NCBI RefSeq assembly: GCF_013304385.1 | Contig: NZ_JAAITU010000041.1 | Span: 1-37,705 of the forward strand | Length of the DNA stretch: 37,705 nucleotides | Direction of reading: 5' to 3' | DNA from: Blautia glucerasea | GTDB taxonomy: Bacteria > Bacillota > Clostridia > Lachnospirales > Lachnospiraceae | Part shown: positions 16,017 to 24,644 of the stretch, one piece after another | Layout: the number at the start of each line of letters is the position of its first letter | Position numbering within the stretch: the first letter of the stretch is position 1 | Position numbers and translations under genes: made by a program | Notes under the pieces: generated by a model | Databases searched by the model: none | Told to the model about the DNA's origin: nothing | The model's input: only the letters and a program-made list of their open reading frames with translations

Positions 16017-17357
16017 CTACTTTTCACTAATCATGGCGTTTTTCCGAACCTCTGTGATCGTAGCATTTCCGGAAATTTCACTTCCCAGTCCATAAACCAC
16101 ATTGCTTAAGGTGTACTGCCCCTGATTTACAAAAATTTCAATCAAATTTGGCTCCACAAAAATATCCAGCTGTGCTTTCTCTCCAACATAAGGCGTACTG
16201 CTTTTTGTTCTGTACCTGGAATCCTCTACAAAAACATTCTGCCGGTCAGTACAAATGCATCCCTGTTTCATTTCCAGATCAAAACCTCCAATAGAAAGGC
16301 TTTCTCCCTCTTTCATGTCTGCTTTTATGTACAGTGCGCTGCCTTCTTTTAGTATCTTTTCTGCTGATTCTGCTTTCTGAAAATACTTCCATACCTCTGG
16401 ATGTACATAAAAGTAGATCTTTTCATTCTGAATCCTTACCTCTCTTGGAAGGCACATCATCCCGTTCCATGGCTGTCCATCCGGTCCATTCACTGGCTCA
16501 GGCATACGCATCCAGGCGATCATCACCCTTCTGCCTTCTTTATCAAGATTAGACTGTGGTGCATACAGATCTCCACCATAATCTACCCGTTCATACTGAT
16601 CTGCAAGAGTAAGCTTTCCTGTTTCAAGATCAAAATCAGCAAACCCACACACAGAATGATTGGCATACTCCTTGCCATCCTCCTGGATCCCCATAGGCGA
16701 ACCAATAAACACTCTTTTTCCGTCAACTAGAAACAGATCCGGACATTCCATGGTATGTCCATAACGGGCATTAGTACACTGGGACAGATATTCCCAAGAC
16801 AGCCCGTCCCTACTTGAAAACAACACCAGCCGTCCAGCCTGATGATTCTCAGTGCTTCCCAGGATCATATAATATCTGCCATTTTCTTCCCATACCTTCG
16901 GATCTCTGGTGTCCGCAGAATCTGCAATTTTCGGATCACGAATCACAGGTACGATCTGTTTTTTGTCCTTCCAGTTATCGAAATGAAAACCATCTTCAGA
17001 TGTGATCATACTCTGACTTGTCTCAATTACACCTTCTGCCTGATGAATATTCCCAGACTGTTCTTTCAGATAGCGAACTGCAGAATAGTATAAAAACAGT
17101 TTTCCATCTTTTTCCAAGGCACTTCCGGAAAAAATGCCGTTTCTGTCATAATCCTTAGTGGGAAAAAGTGCCACGCCCAGATGTTTCCAGGTAACAAGGT
17201 CATCGCTGACCGCATGTCCCCAGTGCATGGTGCCCCATACAGGTGCATATGGGAAATACTGGTAAAACAGATGATACTGCCCCTTATAATAGATAAATCC
17301 GTTTGGATCATTGATCCAGTTTCCCGGAGCTTTTAAATGCAAAATATTCTTTTTCAT
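16017..17357 (-). CDS. GH32 beta-fructofuranosidase (sucrose/fructo-oligosaccharide hydrolase)
   Basis: 446 aa. The five-bladed GH32 propeller shows all three catalytic positions: nucleophile D17 in WINDPNG, transition-state D152 in RDPK, and acid/base E204 in ECPDL. FSGSA is present near residue 76. A C-terminal beta-sandwich follows (VEPNLIEIFVNQGQYT). There is no signal peptide, so it cleaves imported sucrose, kestose or short fructans in the cytoplasm. It is the last gene of an operon with a MalEFG-type importer; it starts 18 nt after the permease stop and has GGAGTGG as ribosome site. Sucrose-6-phosphate hydrolase activity is less likely, as no PTS gene is present. Confidence 0.95.
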   Translation of the reverse strand: MKKNILHLKAPGNWINDPNGFIYYKGQYHLFYQYFPYAPVWGTMHWGHAVSDDLVTWKHLGVALFPTKDYDRNGIFSGSALEKDGKLFLYYSAVRYLKEQSGNIHQAEGVIETSQSMITSEDGFHFDNWKDKKQIVPVIRDPKIADSADTRDPKVWEENGRYYMILGSTENHQAGRLVLFSSRDGLSWEYLSQCTNARYGHTMECPDLFLVDGKRVFIGSPMGIQEDGKEYANHSVCGFADFDLETGKLTLADQYERVDYGGDLYAPQSNLDKEGRRVMIAWMRMPEPVNGPDGQPWNGMMCLPREVRIQNEKIYFYVHPEVWKYFQKAESAEKILKEGSALYIKADMKEGESLSIGGFDLEMKQGCICTDRQNVFVEDSRYRTKSSTPYVGEKAQLDIFVEPNLIEIFVNQGQYTLSNVVYGLGSEISGNATITEVRKNAMISEK

Positions 17358-17375
17358 AGTTCCACTCCTCCTGTT

Positions 17376-18230
17376 TTATTTCACAGCACCTGCCACAACA
17401 CCATTAATGATCTGCTTCTGCAATGCAATATAAAGGATCAGCAACGGAACCACACATAACAGAAGTCCTGCCATGATCGTGCCATAATCAGCAGAATATG
17501 TGCCATAAAAGCTATAAGTGGATAAAGGTAATGTTAAAAGCTTTTTGTCTGTCAAAACCAGTGACGGAAGCAGGAAATCGTTCCAGAACGCAAGGGCATT
17601 CAAAATCAATGTGGTAGACATGATCGGCTTCAGCAATGGGAACACGATCTTGAAAAATGTCTGAGTATGTGTACATCCGTCAAGATATGCTGCCTCCTCC
17701 AATGCAATTGGCACGCTGCCCCTTATAAAACCATGAAACATAAACACTGTCATGGACATGGAAAACCCTACATGCATAAAGATCAGGGTAAGCCTGTGAT
17801 TCAGCAGATTCAGCGTTCCTCCGTAAATGCTTACCAATGGGATCATGATGGCCTGGAACGGAATGATCATGGAGGCAACCATAAGTGCAAAAATGATCCT
17901 GGTCAGCATATTGTTATTCCGCACAATAAAGTATGCCAGCATAGCAGCCAGAATAGTAACGATTGCTGTTGCAGATACGGTAATGATCAGAGAATTCTTG
18001 ATGGCATTCAGGAAATCCATCTGATTAAATGCTTTCACAAAATTATCGAAGGAAAGGCCTTTCACTGTAAAAAGCCAGGAAAAAGGACTTTTAATAATAT
18101 CTCTTTTCTGCTTCAGAGAATTGATCACAACCATCAGAAATGGAAACATATAAGCTATAAAAATAAGGATCATCCCTGCCATTGCAAAGGTTCTTACTGA
18201 TCTTTTCTGAACTCCTGATGAACTGTTCAT
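17376..18230 (-). CDS. Fructan ABC importer permease (MalG type)
   Basis: 284 aa with six predicted membrane segments. The EAA loop is EEAAYLDGCTHTQTFFKIVFPLLKP. The C-terminus INGVVAGAVK is the typical ending of MalG-like CUT1 permeases. Its ATG overlaps the stop codon of the preceding permease by one base (TAATG), giving translational coupling. No ATPase is encoded here; CUT1 systems in these bacteria often borrow a shared MsmK/MsiK ATPase from elsewhere. Confidence 0.94.
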   Translation of the reverse strand: MNSSSGVQKRSVRTFAMAGMILIFIAYMFPFLMVVINSLKQKRDIIKSPFSWLFTVKGLSFDNFVKAFNQMDFLNAIKNSLIITVSATAIVTILAAMLAYFIVRNNNMLTRIIFALMVASMIIPFQAIMIPLVSIYGGTLNLLNHRLTLIFMHVGFSMSMTVFMFHGFIRGSVPIALEEAAYLDGCTHTQTFFKIVFPLLKPIMSTTLILNALAFWNDFLLPSLVLTDKKLLTLPLSTYSFYGTYSADYGTIMAGLLLCVVPLLILYIALQKQIINGVVAGAVK

Positions 18231-19102
18231 TATGCAGCTACCTCCTTTTTCTTAGTGATATAAACCTGGATTCCACTGATGCATGCAACGATCAGGAACA
18301 ATACAATAGCTTCTGCCTGGCCTGTACCAAATTGTCTGGATGTGAAAGCTTTTTCGTATACATGCATGGCTGCCATTTCAGTGGAACCATACGGTGCGCC
18401 GCCAGTAAGAGAAAGGTTCACATCATAAACCATAAATGCTCTTGAAAGCGTCAGGAAAAGACAGATCGTGATGGATGGCATCATCAGTGGAAGAATGATA
18501 TTTTTCATTTTTTTCCATCCGGAAGCTCCATCAATGCTGGCTGCTTCCATAACTTCTGTATCCAGTCCGGTAAATCCTGCCACATAGATCAGGATCATAT
18601 ATCCGGACAGCTGCCATACAGTTACAAGCACCATGGCCGCAAACGCTGTATTCGGCTTTGACAGCCAGGAGATCTCAAAAAGATTCCAGTCTGTGGCTTC
18701 TCCAATGCTTACAAATACTCTTGAAAATACAAACTGCCAGATATATCCAAGAACAATTCCACCGATCAGATTGGGGGTAAAGAAACCAGCCCTGAAAAAA
18801 TTCTGTCCTTTAAAACCTCTGGTCAACAGATATGCGATCAAAAATGCCAGTACATTTACCAGCACTACTACAGCGATCACATACTTGAAAGTAAGTACAA
18901 GAGAACTCCAGAACTGAGCATCCTTTGCCATGGCAGCAAAGTTCTTCAGACCTACAAAATTCTTTACAGACGACACTCCGTTCCAATCAGTCAATGTTAA
19001 ATAAACACCATATAAAAACGGTACGATCACTACTGCCAGGAAACAAAACAAACCAGGCAGTGCAAATATGCAGAAATCTTTACCTTTCCTTTTCGTATTC
19101 AT
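18230..19102 (-). CDS. Fructan ABC importer permease (MalF type)
   Basis: About 290 aa from the ATG at 19102, which has GGAGG at ideal spacing; the reading frame stays open to 19282, but that extension overlaps the binding-protein gene and is not membrane-like. It has six membrane segments, PGLFCFLAVVIVPFLYGVYLTLTDW at the N-terminus and the EAA loop MEAASIDGASGWKKMKNIILPLM. It pairs with the MalG-type permease in the membrane. Confidence 0.94.
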   Translation of the reverse strand: MNTKRKGKDFCIFALPGLFCFLAVVIVPFLYGVYLTLTDWNGVSSVKNFVGLKNFAAMAKDAQFWSSLVLTFKYVIAVVVLVNVLAFLIAYLLTRGFKGQNFFRAGFFTPNLIGGIVLGYIWQFVFSRVFVSIGEATDWNLFEISWLSKPNTAFAAMVLVTVWQLSGYMILIYVAGFTGLDTEVMEAASIDGASGWKKMKNIILPLMMPSITICLFLTLSRAFMVYDVNLSLTGGAPYGSTEMAAMHVYEKAFTSRQFGTGQAEAIVLFLIVACISGIQVYITKKKEVAA

Positions 19103-19115
19103 GGTTTTCCTCCTT

Positions 19116-20492
19116 TTACTGCTCATCCCAATAGTTCTGAATTGCATCCATAAGTTCTTCCCTGTCACATCTGTCCGCCAGATATTTCTGCATAGCAGCG
19201 CCAAGCACAGACCAGTGATCGTTTGGAACAACTGCTGCTGCATTATAAGTCCGGTCAGTCTGTACCTTTTCAAAAATATCACGACTCAAAGGATCCAGCG
19301 GCTCATTTGGATTGTTCTTAAATGCCGGGATCAGATTACAGGTTTTGACAAGCATCTGCTGTCCGATCTCAGAAAATACGATCCAGTTCAGAAATTCTTT
19401 TGCAGCATCCTGCTGCTCCTTTGACGCCTGCTGACCATCCAGCATTACCTGCTTTGAGGGTGCCGCCTGTATCTTTGTATTTACAAAATCATCAGGGTCA
19501 TTATTCAGGAAATATGGAAGAAAACCATACTCATCATCACTTTTGGCGCCAGCCTCTTGCATATTTGGCCATGCCCAGTTACCATTAAACCAGAATGCTG
19601 TTTTTCCATCAACCAGATCAATGGCCATCTCATCATAATCTGCACCAAGGGGATCTCCCTGTGCCACATTGTATTCTTTCAGTACATCAAACAAATCCAG
19701 AAGCTGGGATACGCGTTGGTAATCCTTTACCTTCAGCTGTCCGTTTTCCAGGTCTTCTACTGCCTTGGCAGCCCCCTCCGAAGTTCCATCGTAAGTTTCA
19801 TACAGGTACTGAAGATGATGGGCTCCTAAAGACCAGTCTTCCTTTGCAAGAGATACTGGTTTTTCCATTCCGGCATCCCGCATTTCATTCAGAAGTGCTT
19901 TAAAACCATCTAGTGTATTGATCTCATCTGGGTTCAAGTTTCTTCCCAAAGTTTCTTCAATCACTTTTTTGTTATAAATAATGCCTTTTCCTTCAACGCA
20001 CAAGGGCATACTGAAAATATGTCCCTGAATCTCTGTTGCATAATTCCCAGCTTCTTTTACCCAGTCTTCCCCGTCCAGTACCAGTGCTTTTTCATCTGCC
20101 AGAGCCTTAACATCCGTAGTATCCAGAATCGCCATGGTAGGTGCATTTCCTGAATTATACATGCTTACAACTTTGGTATAAGGAGAATCTCCCTCTGTTA
20201 CCGGCATAACTTCAATATGCACCCCTGCTTTTTCTTCAAAGATCTTGCTCATTTTCTCCAGGGCGACCTGGATCTCCGCCTTGGAATTCAGAAGTGTGAT
20301 CTTCGTTCCCTGCAGACTTTCATCGTATGCAAAAGTATCCACAGATGTATCAATGGGTTCCTCTTTTACTGTATCATTTTCATCATCCGGATCACTGGCA
20401 AATCCGAACCTGCATCCCGATAAGGATGTAACTGCAAGCACTGTGCTTAAACCAATTGCTGCAGTTCTTTTCCACTGCCTAAGCTTCATCAT
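19116..20492 (-). CDS. Fructan/sugar-binding lipoprotein (MalE type, CUT1)
   Basis: About 458 aa. I choose the ATG at 20492, with GGAGG 5 nt upstream; the adjacent ATG at 20489 is equally possible. The signal peptide ends in the lipobox LSGC with the lipidated cysteine near residue 27, then an acidic linker (DPDDENDT). The solute-binding domain shows KITLLNSKAEIQVALEKMSKIFEE and FNGNWAWPNMQEAGA. It captures an oligosaccharide outside the membrane and hands it to the two permeases. It is the first gene of the operon, under two tandem operators. Substrate is inferred from the linked GH32. Confidence 0.94.
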   Translation of the reverse strand: MMKLRQWKRTAAIGLSTVLAVTSLSGCRFGFASDPDDENDTVKEEPIDTSVDTFAYDESLQGTKITLLNSKAEIQVALEKMSKIFEEKAGVHIEVMPVTEGDSPYTKVVSMYNSGNAPTMAILDTTDVKALADEKALVLDGEDWVKEAGNYATEIQGHIFSMPLCVEGKGIIYNKKVIEETLGRNLNPDEINTLDGFKALLNEMRDAGMEKPVSLAKEDWSLGAHHLQYLYETYDGTSEGAAKAVEDLENGQLKVKDYQRVSQLLDLFDVLKEYNVAQGDPLGADYDEMAIDLVDGKTAFWFNGNWAWPNMQEAGAKSDDEYGFLPYFLNNDPDDFVNTKIQAAPSKQVMLDGQQASKEQQDAAKEFLNWIVFSEIGQQMLVKTCNLIPAFKNNPNEPLDPLSRDIFEKVQTDRTYNAAAVVPNDHWSVLGAAMQKYLADRCDREELMDAIQNYWDEQ

Positions 20493-20539
20493 ACATTCCT
20501 CCTGTACTTTCCCGTTCTTTGCTTCCAATTCTTCTTGGA

Positions 20540-20603
20540 TAACCGGTTACGTAACCGGTTACTTTATATTTCATATCCTACCTGTATACACTCAAAAAGT
20601 CAA
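20540..20603 (-). promoter_or_regulatory. Fructan operon promoter with two tandem operators
   Basis: Minus-strand TTGACT (20603-20598), 17 nt, TAGGAT (20580-20575). Operators TAACCGGTTA (20540-20549) and GTAACCGGTTAC (20551-20562) follow 12 nt downstream of the -10 box, with centres 12 bp apart. They match the two further copies at 20666-20698. Confidence 0.85.
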
Positions 20604-20665
20604 TATACATCTTTATTTTCGTGAATATTGAACTATTTTTATTTTTCATTTTTGTGCGTCTTGCA

Positions 20666-20733
20666 TAACCGGTTACTTTCCTTTATGTAACCGGTTACTT
20701 ATGGTTGTATAATTCGATTTTGTTTGCTATACT
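20666..20733 (+). promoter_or_regulatory. Divergent lacI promoter with two operators
   Basis: Operators TAACCGGTTA (20666-20675) and GTAACCGGTTAC (20687-20698) lie just upstream of a plus-strand promoter TTGTAT (20705-20710), 17 nt, TATACT (20728-20733). Their centres are 22 bp apart, about two helical turns. With the pair near the fructan promoter this makes four sites across about 160 bp, suited to repression by looping. Confidence 0.8.
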
Positions 20734-20774
20734 ACAAACATAATAAAATAGCAGTTACGAAAAAAGGAACAATT

Positions 20775-21815
20775 ATGGGTAAAAAAAAGAAGGTCACCTT
20801 CAGTGACATTGCCAAATTTACAAACTTTTCCAAGACAACAATTTCAAGATATTTCAATGATCCTGATTCCCTTACCCCGGAAAACCAGCAGATCATATCG
20901 GATGCACTGGTAAAACTGAATTACCAGGAAAATAAAGTGGCCCGGATCCTTGCCAATGGAAAGACCGAATTTATCGGTATCATCATCCCTAACTTATATC
21001 TGCATTATTATTCAGAGATGCTGAATCAGATCCTCTGTACCTATGAACAGTATGGATACAAATTTCTGGTATTTATCGGAAATGAAAATGAAAATACAGA
21101 ACGTCAGTATATTCAGGAACTTATGGCTTACCAGATTGAAGGACTGATCGTCCTCAGCCACACCATTCCTTCCAAAGAGCTTGCAGATCTGAAAATCCCT
21201 ATTGTGGCAATTGAACGGGAAGATCTGTATATTTCCAGTGTAAATACGGATAATTATTCCGGTGCCAGACAGGCAGTCCAGCTTCTTGCCAGCCATCACT
21301 GCCAGATCATGCTTCACATTAATAGTCCCACAAAGGAAAATATCCCCGCATACGGACGTATTTCGGGATTTCTTGATTATTGTCGGGAAAACCAGATTCC
21401 TCATGAAATGTTTATTGAGGACCTGGGAATTAACGATGAGGATCTCCATCAGAAATTCACCTGTATTCTGGATCAGATCCAAATGAAATATCCAGACAAG
21501 AAAAAAGGCATATTCATATCCAACGATACCTATGCCAGTGTTTTTCTTAATCTTCTGATCCGCAGATATGGAAAGCTGCCTGATGATTTTTATCTGGTAG
21601 GCTTTGATAATTCCCCTATTTCCCGCCAAGCAGTGATTCCCATCAGTACTGTAGGACAGCAGATCAACAAGATTGCCCAGGAATCCATGAAGCTTCTGGT
21701 AGGACTTATGGACTCCCAGAAAAAGCGCAATCCTGCCCCTTTATCTGAGCCTGTCCATAAAACCATCCCCCCTCTTTTGATTCTAAGGGATACTACAGAA
21801 AAAAATATTTTTTAA
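20775..21815 (+). CDS. LacI-family regulator of the fructan operon
   Basis: 346 aa from the ATG at 20775 (AAAAAGGA site); an in-frame TTG at 20724 lies within the promoter. The HTH VTFSDIAKFTNFSKTTISRYFN differs from the common STVSRVLN form. The hinge region is KVARILANGKTEFIGIIIP and the C-terminal ligand domain ends PLLILRDTTE. It is divergent from the GH32/importer operon and shares an intergenic region with four identical operators, so it very likely represses that operon and perhaps itself. The inducer is presumably the imported fructo-oligosaccharide or fructose. Confidence 0.94.
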   Translation: MGKKKKVTFSDIAKFTNFSKTTISRYFNDPDSLTPENQQIISDALVKLNYQENKVARILANGKTEFIGIIIPNLYLHYYSEMLNQILCTYEQYGYKFLVFIGNENENTERQYIQELMAYQIEGLIVLSHTIPSKELADLKIPIVAIEREDLYISSVNTDNYSGARQAVQLLASHHCQIMLHINSPTKENIPAYGRISGFLDYCRENQIPHEMFIEDLGINDEDLHQKFTCILDQIQMKYPDKKKGIFISNDTYASVFLNLLIRRYGKLPDDFYLVGFDNSPISRQAVIPISTVGQQINKIAQESMKLLVGLMDSQKKRNPAPLSEPVHKTIPPLLILRDTTEKNIF

Positions 21816-22033
21816 TGAAGAAAGACCATGGCGACCGTTCCTGCAGTAAGCAGGAACAGTCCAAGGGCTTCTTTTTTATTCAGCTTTTCTCCAAATACAA
21901 AGTAAGAAAATCAGGAAAAGAAGAGTCTTACTGCTGTTGCCACTGTGGAATCCGTTTTTTTGATCCCACATTTTGCCAAAATAGATGTTACACCTGCAAA
22001 AAATGCAGATCCTGCTGCATATAAAAGCCACAT
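21812..22033 (-). pseudogene. EamA-family transporter, internally deleted and interrupted by a stop
   Basis: From the ATG at 22033 the frame encodes MWLLYAAGSAFFAGVTSILA, continuing to ATAVRLFFS: the first membrane segment of a one-domain EamA (drug/metabolite) transporter. A TGA at 21911-21913 interrupts it. The same frame then resumes with YFVFGEKLNKKEALGLFLL and TAGTVAMVF, the family's C-terminal segment. Intact relatives are about 140 aa; this has 73 codons, so roughly the middle half is gone. It overlaps the end of the LacI gene tail-to-tail by 4 nt. It cannot make a working transporter. Confidence 0.85.
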
Positions 22034-22060
22034 ACAAATCCCTTCTCTCAAGTAAATTTA

Positions 22061-23791
22061 TTACGTCAACAACTCAAATGTATGATACAGATCCATCCTT
22101 CCATACCCCCACTCTCTGTTTGGATATGGATAATTTTCCTCACGTCTGGCTCCTCGCTGGAGATAATTTTTCACGCTGGTTCCTGTAAAATAAGGCTGAT
22201 TTTTGCGGATAATGGCCCACTCAAACATAAGAGCTGCCACGCCTGCTGTCTGGGCCGCTGCCAGGCTGGTACCAGAGGCTTCCCCGTAGGTACCGTTAAG
22301 AAGCGGGACACGTATACCAACTCCCGGTGCTGCCAGCTGTGGCACTACCATTCCATTGGGCATAAAGCCCCGGCTTGCATAGAGATAAATACTGTTATCC
22401 CGATACTGATATGCTGTTACCGTCATACTTTCCATAGAATCGCCGGGGGAGGTAACAGTTGAATAAGGGGACGGTTCCAGGAAATAGGTTTCATTGGAGA
22501 TCAGTCCTTCCACAGGCAGCCAGATATGAAAATTAATATTATGATTTTCCCTCTCACGCACAAAAATCTTCCAGATTCCAGAAGCCGGACTTACAAATCT
22601 GAAAAATACCAGGGTATTCCCAGTCTGTCGTTCAATCGGTACATAATTTACATAGATCTTTGTTTCCACAAAAACAAAAGACAATTCCTGGGTAACTGTT
22701 CCAAGGAAGGAACTTATCTCCAGGTTTTCTCCTGTGGGAGACTGTATGGAAAGATTGTATATTTCCGGTGGTTCTCCCCAGAATTCCATTGTAAATCCTT
22801 TTTCCCCAGTTCCTACCCGCAGCTCTGCTACAGACTCACCTCTCCGATCTCCCAAAGCACCGGCAAAGTGATGTCTGGATGCCCCTTCATTTCCTGCGGC
22901 TGCAGATACAGATACCTGTGCAAAACCGGCCAAATAATCCACATACTGGCTTAGTGGGCTTTTTCCCAGATGTGCTCCCTGACTGGTGCCAAGACCCAGA
23001 CAGATGGAAAGGGGCATGCCCAGTGCACGGGCACATTTCATGGCAAAAGCCATCCCCATCATAATATCATCTTCTTGAAACACGTCCTCAGCCTGAGACA
23101 TTTGATAAAAATCTCTAATATATTTCTTGGCATGCTTAAGCTTGATCACAATTAAAGAGGCTTCCGGTGCAGCCCCTGAAAAATTCTCCTCAGATACCAG
23201 ATTCCCGGCAGCCACTGCTGCCAGCATGGTTCCATGTCCATTCGTATCTGCAGAAGGAACTGTCTCAAGTGGGTTCTCCTGCTCCATGGCACGGTCAATA
23301 TCCTGTTTCATATACACCTTTCCATAAGGAGCCATCCCGTCTCCATCTCCTGGAAGGGACTGATCCCAGATACAGGCGATCCTGGTTCCTGAAGGTGACG
23401 AAAAAACCGGATTCTGATAATCAATCCCTGAATCGATCACCGCTACTGCAGTCCCCTTTCCTTTAAGCCCCAGATAAGGATGATTATGAAGCCTGGTAAT
23501 ACCGGATGCACCCAGTGCATTCAGATCCATATAAGTATAACACTTAGGAATTGTATTATAGGAATCACTGTTTATTTCCAACGGTGGAAGCTGTGCCAGC
23601 GGCACATATAGTACTCCGTACACCTCACTAACCGGATACAGGCTTGCTCCCGGTATCTCTTCAAGAGGACTTGGCATATTCTGTACATACTTTACAATAA
23701 AATTTCCATACTCTTCACTTTGTGCAGGTACCACTGACTGTTGTTCCTGCAAAGGAATTTCCTGATTCAGTTCCTCCTGCGAAAAGAACAT
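22061..23791 (-). CDS. S8 (subtilisin-like) serine protease without signal peptide
   Basis: About 576 aa. The full catalytic triad is present: Asp120 (AVIDSGID), His186 (NGHGT) and Ser509 (SGTSLAAA), with the oxyanion Asn in AAGNEG. A domain of about 150 residues is inserted between His and Ser, as in Clostridial Csp-type proteases. No Sec signal is visible, so it may act in the cytoplasm, the spore, or leave by another route. I favour the ATG at 23791, 8 nt after GAGG. The start codon lies in a predicted hairpin (23789-23834). Target unknown; germination or protein-processing roles known for relatives are only suggestions. Confidence 0.9.
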   Translation of the reverse strand: MFFSQEELNQEIPLQEQQSVVPAQSEEYGNFIVKYVQNMPSPLEEIPGASLYPVSEVYGVLYVPLAQLPPLEINSDSYNTIPKCYTYMDLNALGASGITRLHNHPYLGLKGKGTAVAVIDSGIDYQNPVFSSPSGTRIACIWDQSLPGDGDGMAPYGKVYMKQDIDRAMEQENPLETVPSADTNGHGTMLAAVAAGNLVSEENFSGAAPEASLIVIKLKHAKKYIRDFYQMSQAEDVFQEDDIMMGMAFAMKCARALGMPLSICLGLGTSQGAHLGKSPLSQYVDYLAGFAQVSVSAAAGNEGASRHHFAGALGDRRGESVAELRVGTGEKGFTMEFWGEPPEIYNLSIQSPTGENLEISSFLGTVTQELSFVFVETKIYVNYVPIERQTGNTLVFFRFVSPASGIWKIFVRERENHNINFHIWLPVEGLISNETYFLEPSPYSTVTSPGDSMESMTVTAYQYRDNSIYLYASRGFMPNGMVVPQLAAPGVGIRVPLLNGTYGEASGTSLAAAQTAGVAALMFEWAIIRKNQPYFTGTSVKNYLQRGARREENYPYPNREWGYGRMDLYHTFELLT

Positions 23792-23834
23792 AAGCATAAC
23801 CTCAACCAAATACGGATCATTGGTTAAGCTTATG
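23789..23834 (-). promoter_or_regulatory. Hairpin enclosing the protease start codon
   Basis: On the minus strand CATAAGCTTAACC (23834-23822) can pair with GGTTATGCTTATG (23801-23789), 12 of 13 positions, leaving a 20-nt loop. The 3' arm holds both candidate ATG codons and abuts the GAGG ribosome site, so folding would hide the start. Confidence 0.55.
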
Positions 23835-23870
23835 CCTATTGCTTCTGTTTTATTCTATATGAAACCACAT

Positions 23871-24644
23871 TCAGATCTGCGTATCAACCGTATTCTTACG
23901 TACAGCCCCGTACAAAAACAACAGAAGCCCTGCACAGAACGTAAAAATCGAAATAAACTGAGAGGTAGATAAAATACCTACACTTCCCCTTTCCAGATCT
24001 CCTCTGTAAAATTCCAGGATAAAACGTCCCACACTGTAAAGGATCAGATACAGCCCTGCCACCTGACCTTTTCCTTTCAAATGCTTTGCCGCCAGAATCA
24101 ATACAAAATAATGGGCAAAATCAAGAACACTGGCATAAATCTGAGTTGGAACCAGGGGCACATGGTTAGGGGCAAAATCAGAATTAGTAAAAGTGATCGC
24201 CAAATGGGAAGCTGTTTCTTTTCCATAGCAGCAGCCGGCCAAAAGGCATCCCAGTCTTCCAAATCCCTGCGCCAATGCAACCGAAGGGATCAACAGATCA
24301 AAGTATCTAAGAAAATCCATCTTCTTAATATGGCAGTAAATATATGCTGTCAGTATTCCTCCCAGGATCCCTCCCAGCACCACAAACCCATCAGTCAGAC
24401 TGTCAAGCAAAAATCCAGGATCCTTAAGAATCGTTCTCCATTCAGTGAGCCAATAAAGTATCTTTGCACCTACGAAGCCGCCAGCCACACACCAGAGCAC
24501 AATATAGAATACCTGGTTATACTCCATTTTTTTCTTTTTAGCACGGTACTCTCCTGTAAAATAGGCGGCAAGTATCCCTATAGCAATCATCAGGCCATAG
24601 CCATATATAGTAAAAGGTCCAATGGTCAGCAATTCATTTTTCAT
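23871..24644 (-). CDS. lgt: Prolipoprotein diacylglyceryl transferase homologue
   Basis: 257 aa, about seven membrane segments. Lgt transfers diacylglycerol from phosphatidylglycerol to the lipobox cysteine of preproteins, in the cytoplasmic membrane. The N-terminal TIGPFTIYGYGLMIAIGI and C-terminal SVGRFILEFYRGD are typical. The Lgt signature region reads GRLGCLLAGCCYG instead of the enterobacterial GRxGNFxNxExxG; the arginine (R130) is kept and a Cys-rich stretch replaces the Asn/Glu. This is a known variant among Firmicute homologues, possibly a paralogue. The ATG at 24644 has GAAAGG upstream and overlaps the preceding gene by 11 nt. Confidence 0.85.
   Translation of the reverse strand: MKNELLTIGPFTIYGYGLMIAIGILAAYFTGEYRAKKKKMEYNQVFYIVLWCVAGGFVGAKILYWLTEWRTILKDPGFLLDSLTDGFVVLGGILGGILTAYIYCHIKKMDFLRYFDLLIPSVALAQGFGRLGCLLAGCCYGKETASHLAITFTNSDFAPNHVPLVPTQIYASVLDFAHYFVLILAAKHLKGKGQVAGLYLILYSVGRFILEFYRGDLERGSVGILSTSQFISIFTFCAGLLLFLYGAVRKNTVDTQI

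Noticed and set aside
16017..17357. Sucrose-6-phosphate hydrolase of a PTS pathway
   Set aside because: The gene is in an ABC importer operon and there is no PTS component in the window.
18230..19282. 350-aa version of the MalF-type permease
   Set aside because: The first 60 codons overlap the binding-protein gene, are not membrane-like, and a perfect GGAGG site supports the ATG at 19102.
21985..22188. Small plus-strand reading frames over the protease and EamA relic
   Set aside because: They are antisense to recognisable coding sequence and have no ribosome sites.
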